Source: Baylisascaris procyonis (lineage: Eukaryota; Nematoda; Chromadorea; Rhabditida; Ascarididae). From it: a stretch of 64,000 bases of DNA. Every line of letters begins with the position of its first letter. The first letter of the stretch is position 1. The stretch covers positions 5,380,501 to 5,444,500 of the forward strand of contig JAZARR010000197.1 in the NCBI GenBank assembly GCA_037389465.1, given 5' to 3'. Shown in pieces: positions 52,702 to 64,000 of this stretch. The translations under genes were made by a program, and so were the position numbers. The notes below the pieces were generated by a model. It saw nothing but the letters and a program-made list of their open reading frames with translations, was not told the DNA's origin and searched no databases.

Positions 52702-55700
52702 GTAATTATCCAAGGATTCACGGGGAAAGAGGGCACATTTCATGGTAAACAAATGATCGAATATAATACAAATGTTGTCGGCGGTGTTTCGCCGAGTAAA
52801 GCGGGAATGAAGCATTTAGGCAGACCAATTTTCGGATGTGTTAAGGTATCTATCTATTCATTATTTATCTTTTATCAGCATTTCTAGTTAAATCATTGTT
52901 AGCATGACCTCTAACCACATCTAGACTTAGTCCCGAACTCTCTAACCACATCTAGACTTGGTCCCGAACTCTAACCACGTCCAAACCTGGTTACTAAGTT
53001 TGCCAACACTGTATGAGAGTATGAATGAGAAGGAAACTCTGGTAAGTGAAACATGCACCTTAAGAGTATTGGCAGTTTTATTGTTACGAAGAGTTCGGAG
53101 AGAATTTTGAAGCGCGATGTTTTTTTTTTTTTCGTGGTGTATGCAATGCCAGCTGCTCCTTCTTTATTCCCCAGATATTTTATAAAAAATTTCATGTGCT
53201 TTACCAATTGTTTCGTTTTTGAGGTGATGGAAATTTCTCTCTTTTTTTGCAATCATATGCCGTCTGGATAGGCATTGTCCTTGTAATACGGAATAATCGT
53301 TGAGTTAAAAAAAAACCGGATATTCATTACTAATAATGATTGAAACACTAAAAATTCTGAAGTAATATTTTTAGTTGTTTATTATAGTGATGTTACAACG
53401 ATTGAATTTTGGAGCTATAGGATTTCACGAAATTGGAAAAGAAACTACAATTCAATAAATCGAGGTTGATCAGAAATCCGGAAACTTCAGCATTAAAAAA
53501 AAGTTGTCCTTTATAAATAGCAATTGGTGCAGTCGATATCATATTATATATTTTAATTTGTTTAACAAAATATTTTTAATTCTATTAATGATTACTTTAG
53601 ATGTTCATTTAAATTGACCACTTACACCCTTTTTCGGAAAAAAATCATGGATGGCGGCTATTAGTTCTGGTTACTAGAAGGCGTACAACCTTAATAATGA
53701 AATTTGGTTTGACTGTATTTTAGGATGCTCGAGAAAAGACGGGCGCCGATGCATCGATTATTTTTGTGCCAGCCGCATTTGCAGCCTCTGCAATAGAGGA
53801 GGCTATCGATGCCGAAATACCATTGGTTGTTTGCATCACAGAAGGAATACCACAACACGTGAGGCTGATACTTATAAGTCTTTAGCTTCTTTATAGAGAT
53901 CTAGCATTAAGCATCTCAGTGACTGATAAGAGGGATCAGGTAGTTAGTTCTTATAAGGTATAGTTCGGATTTGTTCTTATTTAAAGTCGGGCTCCATAGA
54001 AATGAGCTTTTTATTGGAAGGTAATTGCTATAAGGCATTTCCATCCTATCTACTCATTTTTTTTCTATTTTTTCCGCTTGTATCTTTCTGTCTAAAGTTT
54101 TTTTTTTTAAATTCGCCTTTTTCTATACTTCACGTTTCTTATGTTTTTTAATGTTGAAATTTTTGAAAAAAAAGATTGACAAATTTTGCCAAAAATAAAC
54201 TTAAAACTTTTTTTTCATAATCAAATATTTAATTAGTTTCTTTCAAAAAAAAATTTATTTTCAGCAGATGATTCACGTTAAGAAAAAGTTGATCAACCAA
54301 GATAAAACACGATTACTTGGTCCAAATTGTCCTGGAATAATTAAACCTGATGAGTGCAAAATCGGAATTATGCCAGGATATATTCATCGAAAAGGAGTTA
54401 TTGGTATCGTATCAAGGTATTTATTTTCTGATAAAAATGAAAATGCTTCTATTTAAACCTCCGAATGATAATTTTTTCATTTTCAGTCATTAAAAATTTT
54501 TTTTCCAACTTTATCATTAAAAATATATTCAATTTTTCCTTACTCACATTTATAAATTTTGCGTTGATGTTGTCGACAATTTAAATAACTATTTATTTAT
54601 TCTCATAGATAGTTGAATTCGAACATTATCGAGCAATTCATCTAATAGTGGAGATCAAATTCTTTCTTCGTTCAAATCCTTCATATTTTTTTAAATATTT
54701 ATTATCAATTAATGAGTACTTTTAGTACATCATTGACCATCAATATTTATTCACTTCTATATGAATTACAGATCAGGTACACTAACCTATGAAGCAGTTC
54801 AGCAAACAAGTAATGTTGGACTTGGTCAAACATTATGTATCGGTATTGGAGGCGATCCTTTCAATGGGACAAATTTTGTTGATGCTCTTCATGTATGGAA
54901 TTTATTAATTCGATGATGAATCAATTAGCAATATTTTATGATCGAATCGCTTTGAAATGTTATATGATGCTAATTAAGGATAGCCAAACCTCCTTACCTA
55001 AATATCCGGTTCTCGCGATAATCCCATTAAAATGTGGGAAACGCTTCTCAATTAAGCAAAGCAGAAATATGTTTTTTGTTCATCCATTTACATACATGAG
55101 TAAGAGGAATTAATATTCATATTAGTCACTATTCGACAGCGTTTCACGTCGATACCTCATAGTAAAAACAGTAATAAACAGTAATAGTAAACATATTAGT
55201 CAATAAAAGTAAATGAAAAACAGTTATGCAATAATTTAGCTGAAAAAAAAATCAATAATTTGTCGATATCGTTGAACAACGACGAGGTTTCTCGTCAAAA
55301 ATAAAACCCTCTATATTTGCACATATTATAATTTTATCATTTTGCATATGTCGTTTAAATTTGCATATTCCTAATAGATATGGTATTTTATCTCTTCTGT
55401 GATTCTTTAGGCTCCTTTTGTTGGCTTTTGGCGAGTGTTATATGACGAGGGAAAAAGCCATACCTCTGATAGTTCTATGATCATTGATTAATTAATCACT
55501 TCTCTTGTATTTTCTATATGAAGGGAATGAAGATAGAAATAATTCCATTGTAGATTTTCTTGAACGATCCGAATACTCTTGGAATAATATTGATCGGTGA
55601 AATTGGTGGTGAAGATGAAGAAGAAGCAGCAAAGTTTTTAAAAGAATATAATTGTGGTCAACAATCGAAACCAGTGGTAGATATTATTTCTATTCTATGT

Positions 55701-56772
55701 CGAATCATAATGAAATTCAATATATTTGTAGATATTTCATTGAGAGAAATAAACTTCATCGGAAATTGAATCTTAGAATCGAATATATTTCAAATAAAAT
55801 GGTCAAAAATATTTAAACTTTAATAATAACTTAAATTATGAAGATATCTTTAAAATTTTTCCATTTTTAATTCGACATATTGAATAGATGTGAATAGTAT
55901 TTATATTGGTAAGTTGTTTTGAGGATGGTATGTATATTTAAGAATCAATGAATCGGTATCGGACGTGACAGACCAATTATGCTGTGGTCAAGGGTGGATC
56001 AAAACTTGAAACGTCTAACAATGATAGATCATTCGATTCATTGAAAACATCTTTTAAACAGCAGAATAAAGCAACAAATATGCAGGTAAATGTAATGGTT
56101 CAAAATTATTGCTGTTAAATACGAAATAACTGCTTTTCAGGTTTCATTTATTGCCGGACAAACAGCGCCACCAGGCCGTCGTATGGGTCATGCGGGTGCA
56201 ATAATCTCTGGTGGTAAGGGGACGGCAAAAGGTAAAATAGAAGCCCTTAAGGAGGCAGGTGTTATTATTAGCAAATCACCCGCTCAGATGGGTGAATTGA
56301 TTGCTGAAGAAATCAATCGTCGCAATCCGAAGAAAAACTTCAAAATGGCTGGTAAGTATATATTCTGGATTTTAAGTTATTTTTGGCTGAAGGCTGAAAG
56401 CGATTGTCATATTCAGCATGCTGTCTGTTTATATGTTCATTTCGGCGTGACGACTTGCGGTTTATTTAAACTTAGTAAAAATTTCAGGTGGGAATTAATA
56501 AAAATCCACGTTCTTTGCTATCTGATAACAGCCAACGTGATTGGCTCTTTGTTTTTAAAAACATGTCTGTGTCTGCCTGCAAATACTGCTTTAGGCTTTT
56601 CTGATTCTGTGATAGATTACATTTTAATATTGTGCAAAATATTTTATAAGTTAAAAAAAAAGATATTTTATAAGTTTAAAATTCGTAGTAAAATTTTATT
56701 TCAACGAAAGATTCTATAGAAAACTATTGTCAATTATGGTTTGAGGTGTTATCTTTTTTTTTTTCAGCGTAA
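52702..56772 (+). CDS. SUCLG1: Succinyl-CoA ligase (ADP/GDP-forming) alpha subunit, mitochondrial; first exon missing
   Basis: Exons 52702-52845, 53724-53858, 54265-54416, 54772-54892, 55554-55676, 56141-56351 and 56768-56772 join in phase to give 296 residues up to TAA. The protein is the alpha subunit of succinyl-CoA synthetase, which makes ATP or GTP from succinyl-CoA in the mitochondrial TCA cycle with a beta subunit. In order are the CoA-binding Rossmann region ([21 protein letters not shown]), CITEGIPQ, the [20 protein letters not shown] block, [22 protein letters not shown] and [14 protein letters not shown]. The His of GHAGAI is the residue that carries the phosphate, and it is present. 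The family normally has about 10 more mature residues plus a mitochondrial presequence at the N-terminus. These must lie in an upstream exon joining in phase 0 before VIIQGF. The last exon supplies only two coding bases and the stop. Confidence 0.96.
52909..52994. repeat. 31-base tandem repeat
   Basis: Two nearly identical 31-base units (CTCTAACCACATCTAGACTT...) and a diverged partial third one lie in the first visible intron of SUCLG1. Confidence 0.85.
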
Positions 56773-59700
56773 GATTTCGATCAATACCTTCTGGAGATAT
56801 TTGGCTACTTAGAAGGAAACGATACGGATGAAGCGCGCAACACACTTTGTATATTCTATAAGAAGAACAACGCCCAGCAAGCACATCATTAAAATTTCTT
56901 TCGTCTATTTGTATCAATGCAATGCTTAATTGCATGAAAATATTCTTTTGTTCAATAATTTTTGATTAATTTTTTTTTTGAATCTAGTATTGTAAAATTA
57001 CAAGTAAAGGTATAGCATAAAGAATATTGGTATAAGAACAGAACAATTATGAGAACAGAATAACATACAAGAACAGATTATTGGTATGAATGGAATAATG
57101 CCCATTATATTGTTAATCCTATTCCCGTACTTTTGCCAATATTATACCACTGTACCAATAATAGCTCAGGACGATACAGGAACAGAATAATATTTATTAT
57201 AAGAATAAAATAACATAAAAATGAGATAACTGTATAAGAAGAGAACAGTGTAAGAGCAAATAACAGTTTAAATACAGCATGATTACTATTAGCGTGTTTA
57301 CTAAGTAATTACTACTAAAGTATTAGGTAATTTATTGACAAGTGCAATAATCTGATTAGACGGCAACTTAAGCAATGATAGGTTTTGTATAATTGCATAT
57401 TGAAACATTTCCATCATGAGTTTAATATTCAAGTTCTTGAATTTGCATATCATTTACCTATTACATATCGAGAATTATAAACTAGTCTCAATCATATCAC
57501 CATTGTGTTCATTGTGAATAAAAATGAAACCTATTGCAATGCATTTATTTTCCGATGAAACATAGAACTCGTAGCGCAAATGTTATGTAGCAGGATTCAT
57601 GTAACGGTTTGTGATCTATTTGCATAAAACATCATTGAGGAATTAAGTGAAATAGCTGAAAATTCTAGTATCATTATCATTTAAGAATAGGGCGTTGATT
57701 GGATATGTATTGTTTAATTATCTGCGTGAATATTTCTGTTGTTTTACTTTCGATGAGGTTTGTTTTCTTGTATGAAATTTTGATCTTTAATTGTCAAAAA
57801 TTGATATGGAAAGACAAATTTTTGATTTGAATACGAAATTATGAGGACATAATTGCAACAGTTTTTGCAAATCTAATAAGTGAATATGTTCGTTGAGTAA
57901 CTACCTGCCATTACCTTCAACAGGTTTAATTACTTTTAGCAATAAAATTCTAACCGCATCTACAAAGACATAATATTCTAATTACTGCTCATATATAACT
58001 ATTAGTAAATATCGCAATTACTATCTGAAAGATAACGATGTGCTGAGGTGTTTTCATATTATACTATTACCTCTATGGTGAGTTGTTCATTATACGTGAA
58101 TTTAGCGTTACATCAAGACACTTTTAAATGTTGACGTTATTATTTGAGTATATAAAAGTTGAAGTGCGTATGCTTTCGATGCACATATTGCTGCTTATCT
58201 TACAATCATATCTTTTCTGAAAGCGCTCGTTTGTGCATCGTTATGAACACTAGAAAGGCCTGACACCACTATCGTTTTTTCTGCATTTGATAAGCAATTT
58301 TGCCAGGCCTGTCGCGCCACCTTCATCACACATTTTATTTACCCATCTAAGATGTGCTCTTCAATATTCACTCGTCGTCATGTGAAATTCTTTCCATCAA
58401 ACTGCTTCAATCACTTCATTTTTGATGGTCATTTTTTGACCATTCAAGCTTATTTTCTGACCATTAACGAATATGTGATTGATTTATTCGACGATAGAAT
58501 TTTGCAGCAGTGGTCACTATCCATCCACCGATTGAATCACTAGAAGAATTTGAACTGATTTAATTGAGCGGAATTTTATGCAATGACCATTTAGCCCATC
58601 TATAGGTCATTGAGATGCAGTGTGCATCTTATTCCATGTTTCTTTGATCTCCATGAAATACTTACTGGACATTTTATGCTCAATTTTCTTTCAATAAAGA
58701 ATAAATCCATTCAATAATAAATCAGAAATTGTGACAATGAAGGTATTAGTGAAATGGTATTAGTGATTTATCCCGAAAATATTGTTGATGCTGTGGGGGT
58801 ACAGTTTAGGTAGCTTTATTTATGTTATATAATAAAGAGTTCAGGTGAAAGGATCCCGTACATTTTTCACTCATTCTAGTCTAAATAAAAGAAAGTACAC
58901 CTAATTACCTATAAATGCACAATTATTATGTTAGAGAGTGAGTGGCATGAACGGGATTCTATAGATATAATATTTCCACTTTCTCAATAATATCCAGGTG
59001 GATATTATCAAAAAAGAGATGATAAGGTGTGTTTATCAGTAAAGAGATGGTTTAATCTTGTATTTATAAGGCGAAACATGGTAGAACCCAAAACGACATA
59101 GTGTCGAAAATTGTCAAAAGTATTGAAAGCGTTCGATTTTCTATCGTCCGGAGAAATAGGCAGACGCCAATGCCGACATCAAAAACTCAAAAATCTCAGA
59201 GAAAGAGCTATGCCTTTATTCGATCTTGAGAGTGGTACTTCTTGGATAATGACCAAACAGATCGCGGATATTGCATCGCCTTAACATCTTGCATACGAAT
59301 ATGCCATCAAAAATCCAATCGATGGCACTCAATGCGTCTTTTTATGTCATATTTAACAAAGATACTCAAACATTTCATTCGTTTTTTATTCTTCTTTCTT
59401 TGCTAACGATTTAAAGAAAGTCGTATATTTTAAACAACCATGTAATTTCAACAAATTTCTGGAAATTGTTTTTCGATGTCTATATATATCGGGAATTATT
59501 ATATTTATATGAGTGCTAAAAAAACCCTTTCAATCGCTGATTCCTCTCTCTTTCTTTCCGCATGTAAAAAAATTAAGGAGCAGACAACTGAAAGAATTTT
59601 CTCGTCCTTAATAAAAATAAGCAGTCATTCAGACAATGAAAAAGCTGTTATAATCACTAATTTTTTTAGAAACATATTCCATCAAAATCTGGAAAGTTTC

Positions 59701-61242
59701 CAAAAAAATACGTCAACGGTTTTTTCAAGTTTCAGATCATCAACGATTTAAAAATTCGAGAAAATATTTGCGGTTTTATTCACCAATATTTCCTCCTCCT
59801 TTTCTTTAATACACCAAGTTAATTTTTGTCCACCGCATTGCTGAGCAGTCATCGTACCATAATGTAGAAGTTGATAGCTTTAATTTCGTTCTGATATATT
59901 TGCTTTAGAAATAACTTTATTAATTAAAGAAGTACACAATGTCCATTTTTGATCTCTCGTGAATTCTTGATATAGATTGCTGTCCTCATTTTTCTTATCT
60001 TCTCTCATTCTGCCCGAATTCGATGAACGAAGATTACTTCTATACTCATTTCGTTTTTCTTATCAAGCCAGCCTCCTCTATATCGTTGAAATGACTCCAT
60101 CTTATCTCTTCCTCCACTCATTTGTGCAGTGACAAAAACATGTTATTGAAGAGCTCTTCATTGTTTTACACATTAAAAACGCATCCTATAGACTTCACTT
60201 TTTAGCCAATCATTAAATAGTGCAAAACAAAACTCTCACAGACGCTATGCGAAATTCCTTTTTTTTTACTTCGTCCTTAGAACGAATATTCAGGAAGAAT
60301 CTAAAGCCGTATTTATCAATAAAGAGTGAAAAGAAAGGAAGATAGAAATGACAGTAATTCTCCTCTAACAACCATCCGCACAAACTATTGTTGAACAATG
60401 CCGTTCGGATATGAGGACCGGGAGATAAAGCGCTGTTTACATTTCATTGAACTAAACGATGAGTGAAATAGTCAGACATAGCTACTGTTTGCTGTTTCGC
60501 TCACACTTGCAACTCCACCATTCTACATTCTTTTTCCGATCTCACAAAGATAAAATTGAAAAAAAAAACCTCGTAAAGTATTATTGTAACTACAGTAACG
60601 AAGTACAGTAATTGATTGCATTCGAAAGCAAAACTTCAACAGCGCCGGAACGAATTTCCGGAACTTCTAGAATCAGAAACCTGAAATCAGAATCTTCAGT
60701 TTGAGAAGCCCGAATGGAACTATTCAAGTGCCAACACTGTTCACGAATGTCAGTACTGGCAAAGATCGAAATTTTTATTTCTATTATAGTGGGTGTATCT
60801 TGTGACAGATTTGTAAAAATGTACCTATAGAATATTGGTTGTAGAATACTGAAATAGGTGATATATTTCCATTACCAAATGCGATAATTCCAATGATCGT
60901 GGATAATTGCAACAAATCCTTAAGAGAACGTAAAGAAATCACTAAATGTTTTGAGTAACAAATTATGATTCATTGATTGGAAGTTATTGCAGGTTAATTT
61001 CAGTTGTTATTAATGAAATTAACTGGAATAAAAAAAAAGATACAATTGAACCGGAAATGGAAGAAATAGGAGATCGTATTTATTGATCAGCAGATTAGCT
61101 GCAATCTTCAAGCTGTCACATTTTAAATTACAATTAAAGAAATTGAATTCATTACCTAATCTTCGAGTAATCGTTTACTTCGACCTTTAGAAGGTGAATT
61201 TGACGACTTTATTATGAGTTGAATGTGACATCGTTTCTTTAG
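56773..61242. other. Downstream of SUCLG1, no confident gene
   Basis: A/T-rich sequence with scattered short open frames (for example 58352-58543 and 59476-59751 on plus, 60213-60398 on minus) that match nothing I recognise and lack consistent splice context. Directly after SUCLG1 there are repeated AGAACAGAATAA-like motifs (57035-57250). Confidence 0.55.
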
Positions 61243-61337
61243 CTAGCGTAGCAACATGCTCTAGCATTGATGAGACTGCGAGTTCGTACCTCTCTTCAGG
61301 GACCTCAAGCGTCGGCTCTCAAAGGTCTTGCTTATGA
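61243..61337 (+). CDS. Candidate terminal exon, Ser/Thr-rich C-terminus
   Basis: After a TTTCTTTAG acceptor the frame reads SVATCSSIDETASSYLSSG and ends at TGA 61335-61337, with G+C content above its surroundings. A donor-like GT inside it at 61325-61326 would also be possible. No partner exon was found upstream, so this is a single-exon guess and no function is proposed. Confidence 0.22.
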
Positions 61338-64000
61338 GACAGAGATCGAACAGGTTAAGATAAACTCGAAAATTCGAGGCTTTCCATCGTTTCTACGAGA
61401 TAAATCACTTGAGGTCGGTAACAGGCTGATCTAGGAATAAAGGTTGTTGGAAATAACAATTCGTTGGCCCAAAATCTACCTAGAATTTGAAGCTCAAGGT
61501 AGAACTTCCATTAAACAAGTTTATTCGATCGAAGTATGTATGCATGTAGAAAAAATTCGATGAATATAGATATCGCTAATGAAGAATTAAATATGTCAAG
61601 TAAAAAGACACACATAAAGGATATACTTATGCATGCAAAATATTTCTTTTTTCGAGAAGAAAACAATAAAATCAGTATTTAATTTCTTTTCCTTCGTAAA
61701 TTCCGAAATTGCAGTCAATTTCTCATCTTTATTTACGAAACTTCCAACTCAATGCAATTGTCTTTGCAAGAAAGTGAATTCGTGAAATTCCGAGGAAATC
61801 GTTTTTTATCGCTGCAAATCGATTTCAACAATGCAGTGGGTTGGCCCATTGGCCTATTTGGCCAACTGAAGTGTTTCAAGTGGTCTTTTACGCTCCTTAA
61901 AATATTTTTTATTGTTTAATTGATAAGCAATCGTTTCCATGATTTTACCGTCTCAAATTGTCCTGCTCTTGAATATTGGATGAAAACATAGATTATAATC
62001 TATGATTGCGAAAAATTTGCATAAAATCGCCCGAAACAGATTAAATGTTACAAACGGTCGCTCTAAAATATTACGTAGAATTATGCTAAAATTCGTTCGG
62101 AAATTAGTTTTTTCACAAAGTTCTTGAAAATTTGCATTGAGATAGCGTACTATGATTGCATTTTTATGAGTTTATCGGTTTTTCTTTCTGAGTATTCCAT
62201 GATTCTATGCATCTTAAACGTTTTTGAGTGAAAATCCAATTGGTTGCAAATCAAAGCGATGAATATTGAAGTCTTCGACGATCAATAACAAAGATATAAT
62301 TATTTTTAATAAAAGTGCCTGCACAATTACATAAACACCTTGTTATATCTGTCGTTATTTCCGTGCTTTTTAATAACACAACTACTGAATTACTATATAC
62401 ACATAGAACGAAAAGATTTACTTGTGAATTTATTGAAGAAATGTTTGATTTGTGATTGGAGAAATACGAGTTTTTATGTGGTTATATAAGCAGATTGTTT
62501 GCTAACAACAAAAGCACTTCAACAACTTCCGGCATGTTGTGTACCGATAGATTGGTGCTGTAAATGCTCGGAAAGCGTTGTGCACGAAATTTCTTGTCAC
62601 CTTCACATCAATCTTGTTTCCTATAGATATAAGCGGATGGTTTAAGGTTTAATTTCAACTATAAAGTTCCAACATTTGTAGAATATTTGCCTATTCCATT
62701 TTCGGGTAACTATTTGAATCGTCTAACTATTATTCATTTGCTTACCTGTCCAATTTAGGAATAAACCTAGCTTAATGAGAAATGTTTGAACAGGTGTAAA
62801 ATGATAATATAGGCGAGATAAAGGGTTGTCATATGTCTGTTTAACGATTGGTTGGTGGCAATTAGTTTTTTTTTTTTTGCTGCAAGAGTGATAGTCAATT
62901 ATTCTAAGATATTTACCTACGTTCAATGATATTGTCCTGCCATTATAACATTGTGCATTGTGTTAACGGAGCCTTTTTATTTTACTTCTTTATCAATGTT
63001 GTCTTATATAAGAATAGCAGTAGTTGGTGGCTAAATTCAGATTAAAGTTGGTTCCATGTATGAAAATTTGCTTTCAATTTCATGAATAGCTACGGATTCA
63101 TAAATATTTTCGGATTCATCGATATTTTCAGGATTTATGAACAGTTCTGGATTCATAAATGTTTCCGGATTCAAGAATATTTTCGAGTTCATGAAGCGTC
63201 TCTCGATTAGAATATAAACCGGGGAAATTACCTTCAATCCACTTCCATATTTCACATAAATGATCTCTCAATCATCCGGTTTTTTGACTCATTCATTAAG
63301 ATTTCCTGCTTGATGTTGTCGTTCAGAAAAGTTAAGCTATAGCACTGTGGTCAGACATCATTTTGAGGTAAAACTGAACTTATTAGAGCACTTTAAGTAA
63401 TATAATTGTTATCTTTTATCTGTTAATTGATATGATCTTATCTTTCACTTTTTTTGTGTTTTGATCATTTGGTTTGCCCAATATGGTTTTTTTTTCTTTG
63501 CATAACTTTCGATACTCTTATATTAATTAAGTATCCGTTTTGTATTACTAATAAAAACATTTTATAGTAATAACTCAAATATCGAATAATGCAAATATTG
63601 TAACTGCAATAAATTTATAGCAATATAACAATAATAAAAAACGCTTACTAGTGTAATATAACTTATTTATATATTAGTAATAATAATGTAATTTTTTTAT
63701 CAATTGCTCATTAATTTCATCTAATTTCTTCTATAGAAAATGCAGAATTTAGTCATATTTATATCCAATGATGCTAGTTATAACGAAACCACTATGAATC
63801 GATGTTTAAACGATCGATGAATTGAGAAAGTTGCATTTGAAATCATAACACAAACAGAGCAAATATCAACAAACCGATACGCTTTCATTGCTTTTTTTTT
63901 TTATTTCCACATTTTTCGTTTCTGTACTTGTTGATGAGATGATAAAATTTGCAATGTTTTTTTTTTTCATTTTTTAATGATTATCACTCTCAGCTTATTA
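61338..64000. other. Right end of window, no confident gene
   Basis: A/T-rich DNA with many short A and T runs. Apart from the 18-base repeat at 63094, I see no gene, RNA or element that can be supported. Confidence 0.55.
63094..63196. repeat. 18-base degenerate minisatellite
   Basis: About five to six units of GGATTCATAAATATTTTC with substitutions. Because the unit is a multiple of three, the minus strand stays open as a six-residue repeat (MNPELF, INPEN). No gene structure was found around it. Confidence 0.85.

Overview
The window is nuclear DNA of an animal, most likely a nematode. It is roughly two thirds A+T. Genes are split into many small exons, most intron ends resemble TTTCAG or TTTTAG, and introns range from about 200 bases to several kilobases. 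Simple repeats are frequent. There is no bacterial gene density, no operon of bare ORFs and no rRNA. The length of the introns would suit a Spirurina-type parasite better than Caenorhabditis, but that is only inference. All gene models here were assembled by hand from reading frame, splice-site and phase agreement, with no transcript support.

Layout. (1) Positions 116-9721, minus strand: at least 16 exons of a large, mostly disordered, charged and Ser/Pro-rich protein of unknown identity, open at both ends. (2) 9.7-17.2 kb: mostly non-coding, with a striking pair of long perfect or near-perfect hairpins at 12.15-12.35 kb and a weak candidate for plus-strand exons near 13.2-13.5 kb. (3) 17.25-46.31 kb, plus strand: two tandem paralogues of a membrane mucin family. 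Copy 1 (17.25-21.74 kb) has an N-terminal membrane anchor, a vWA-like fold lacking the metal site, and a Thr-rich tail. Copy 2 (24.38-46.31 kb) has the same N-terminal half plus a second, clearer von Willebrand A domain, a second membrane segment and a cytoplasmic tail. The first three introns of the two copies match in position and phase. (4) 46.3-52.7 kb: intergenic or intronic DNA with microsatellites. (5) 52.70-56.77 kb, plus strand: seven exons of mitochondrial succinyl-CoA ligase alpha subunit (SUCLG1), with its presequence exon not found. (6) 56.8-64 kb: no confident gene, one candidate exon near 61.25 kb.

The genes do not form one pathway. SUCLG1 is a conserved TCA-cycle gene, the tandem mucin/vWA pair looks like a lineage-specific surface or matrix family, and the minus-strand gene looks like a scaffold or cytoskeletal type of protein. 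The most interesting item is the tandem vWA/mucin pair: copy 1 carries a good splice donor in the right phase to join the copy-2 vWA exons, which raises the possibility of alternative N-terminal cassettes.
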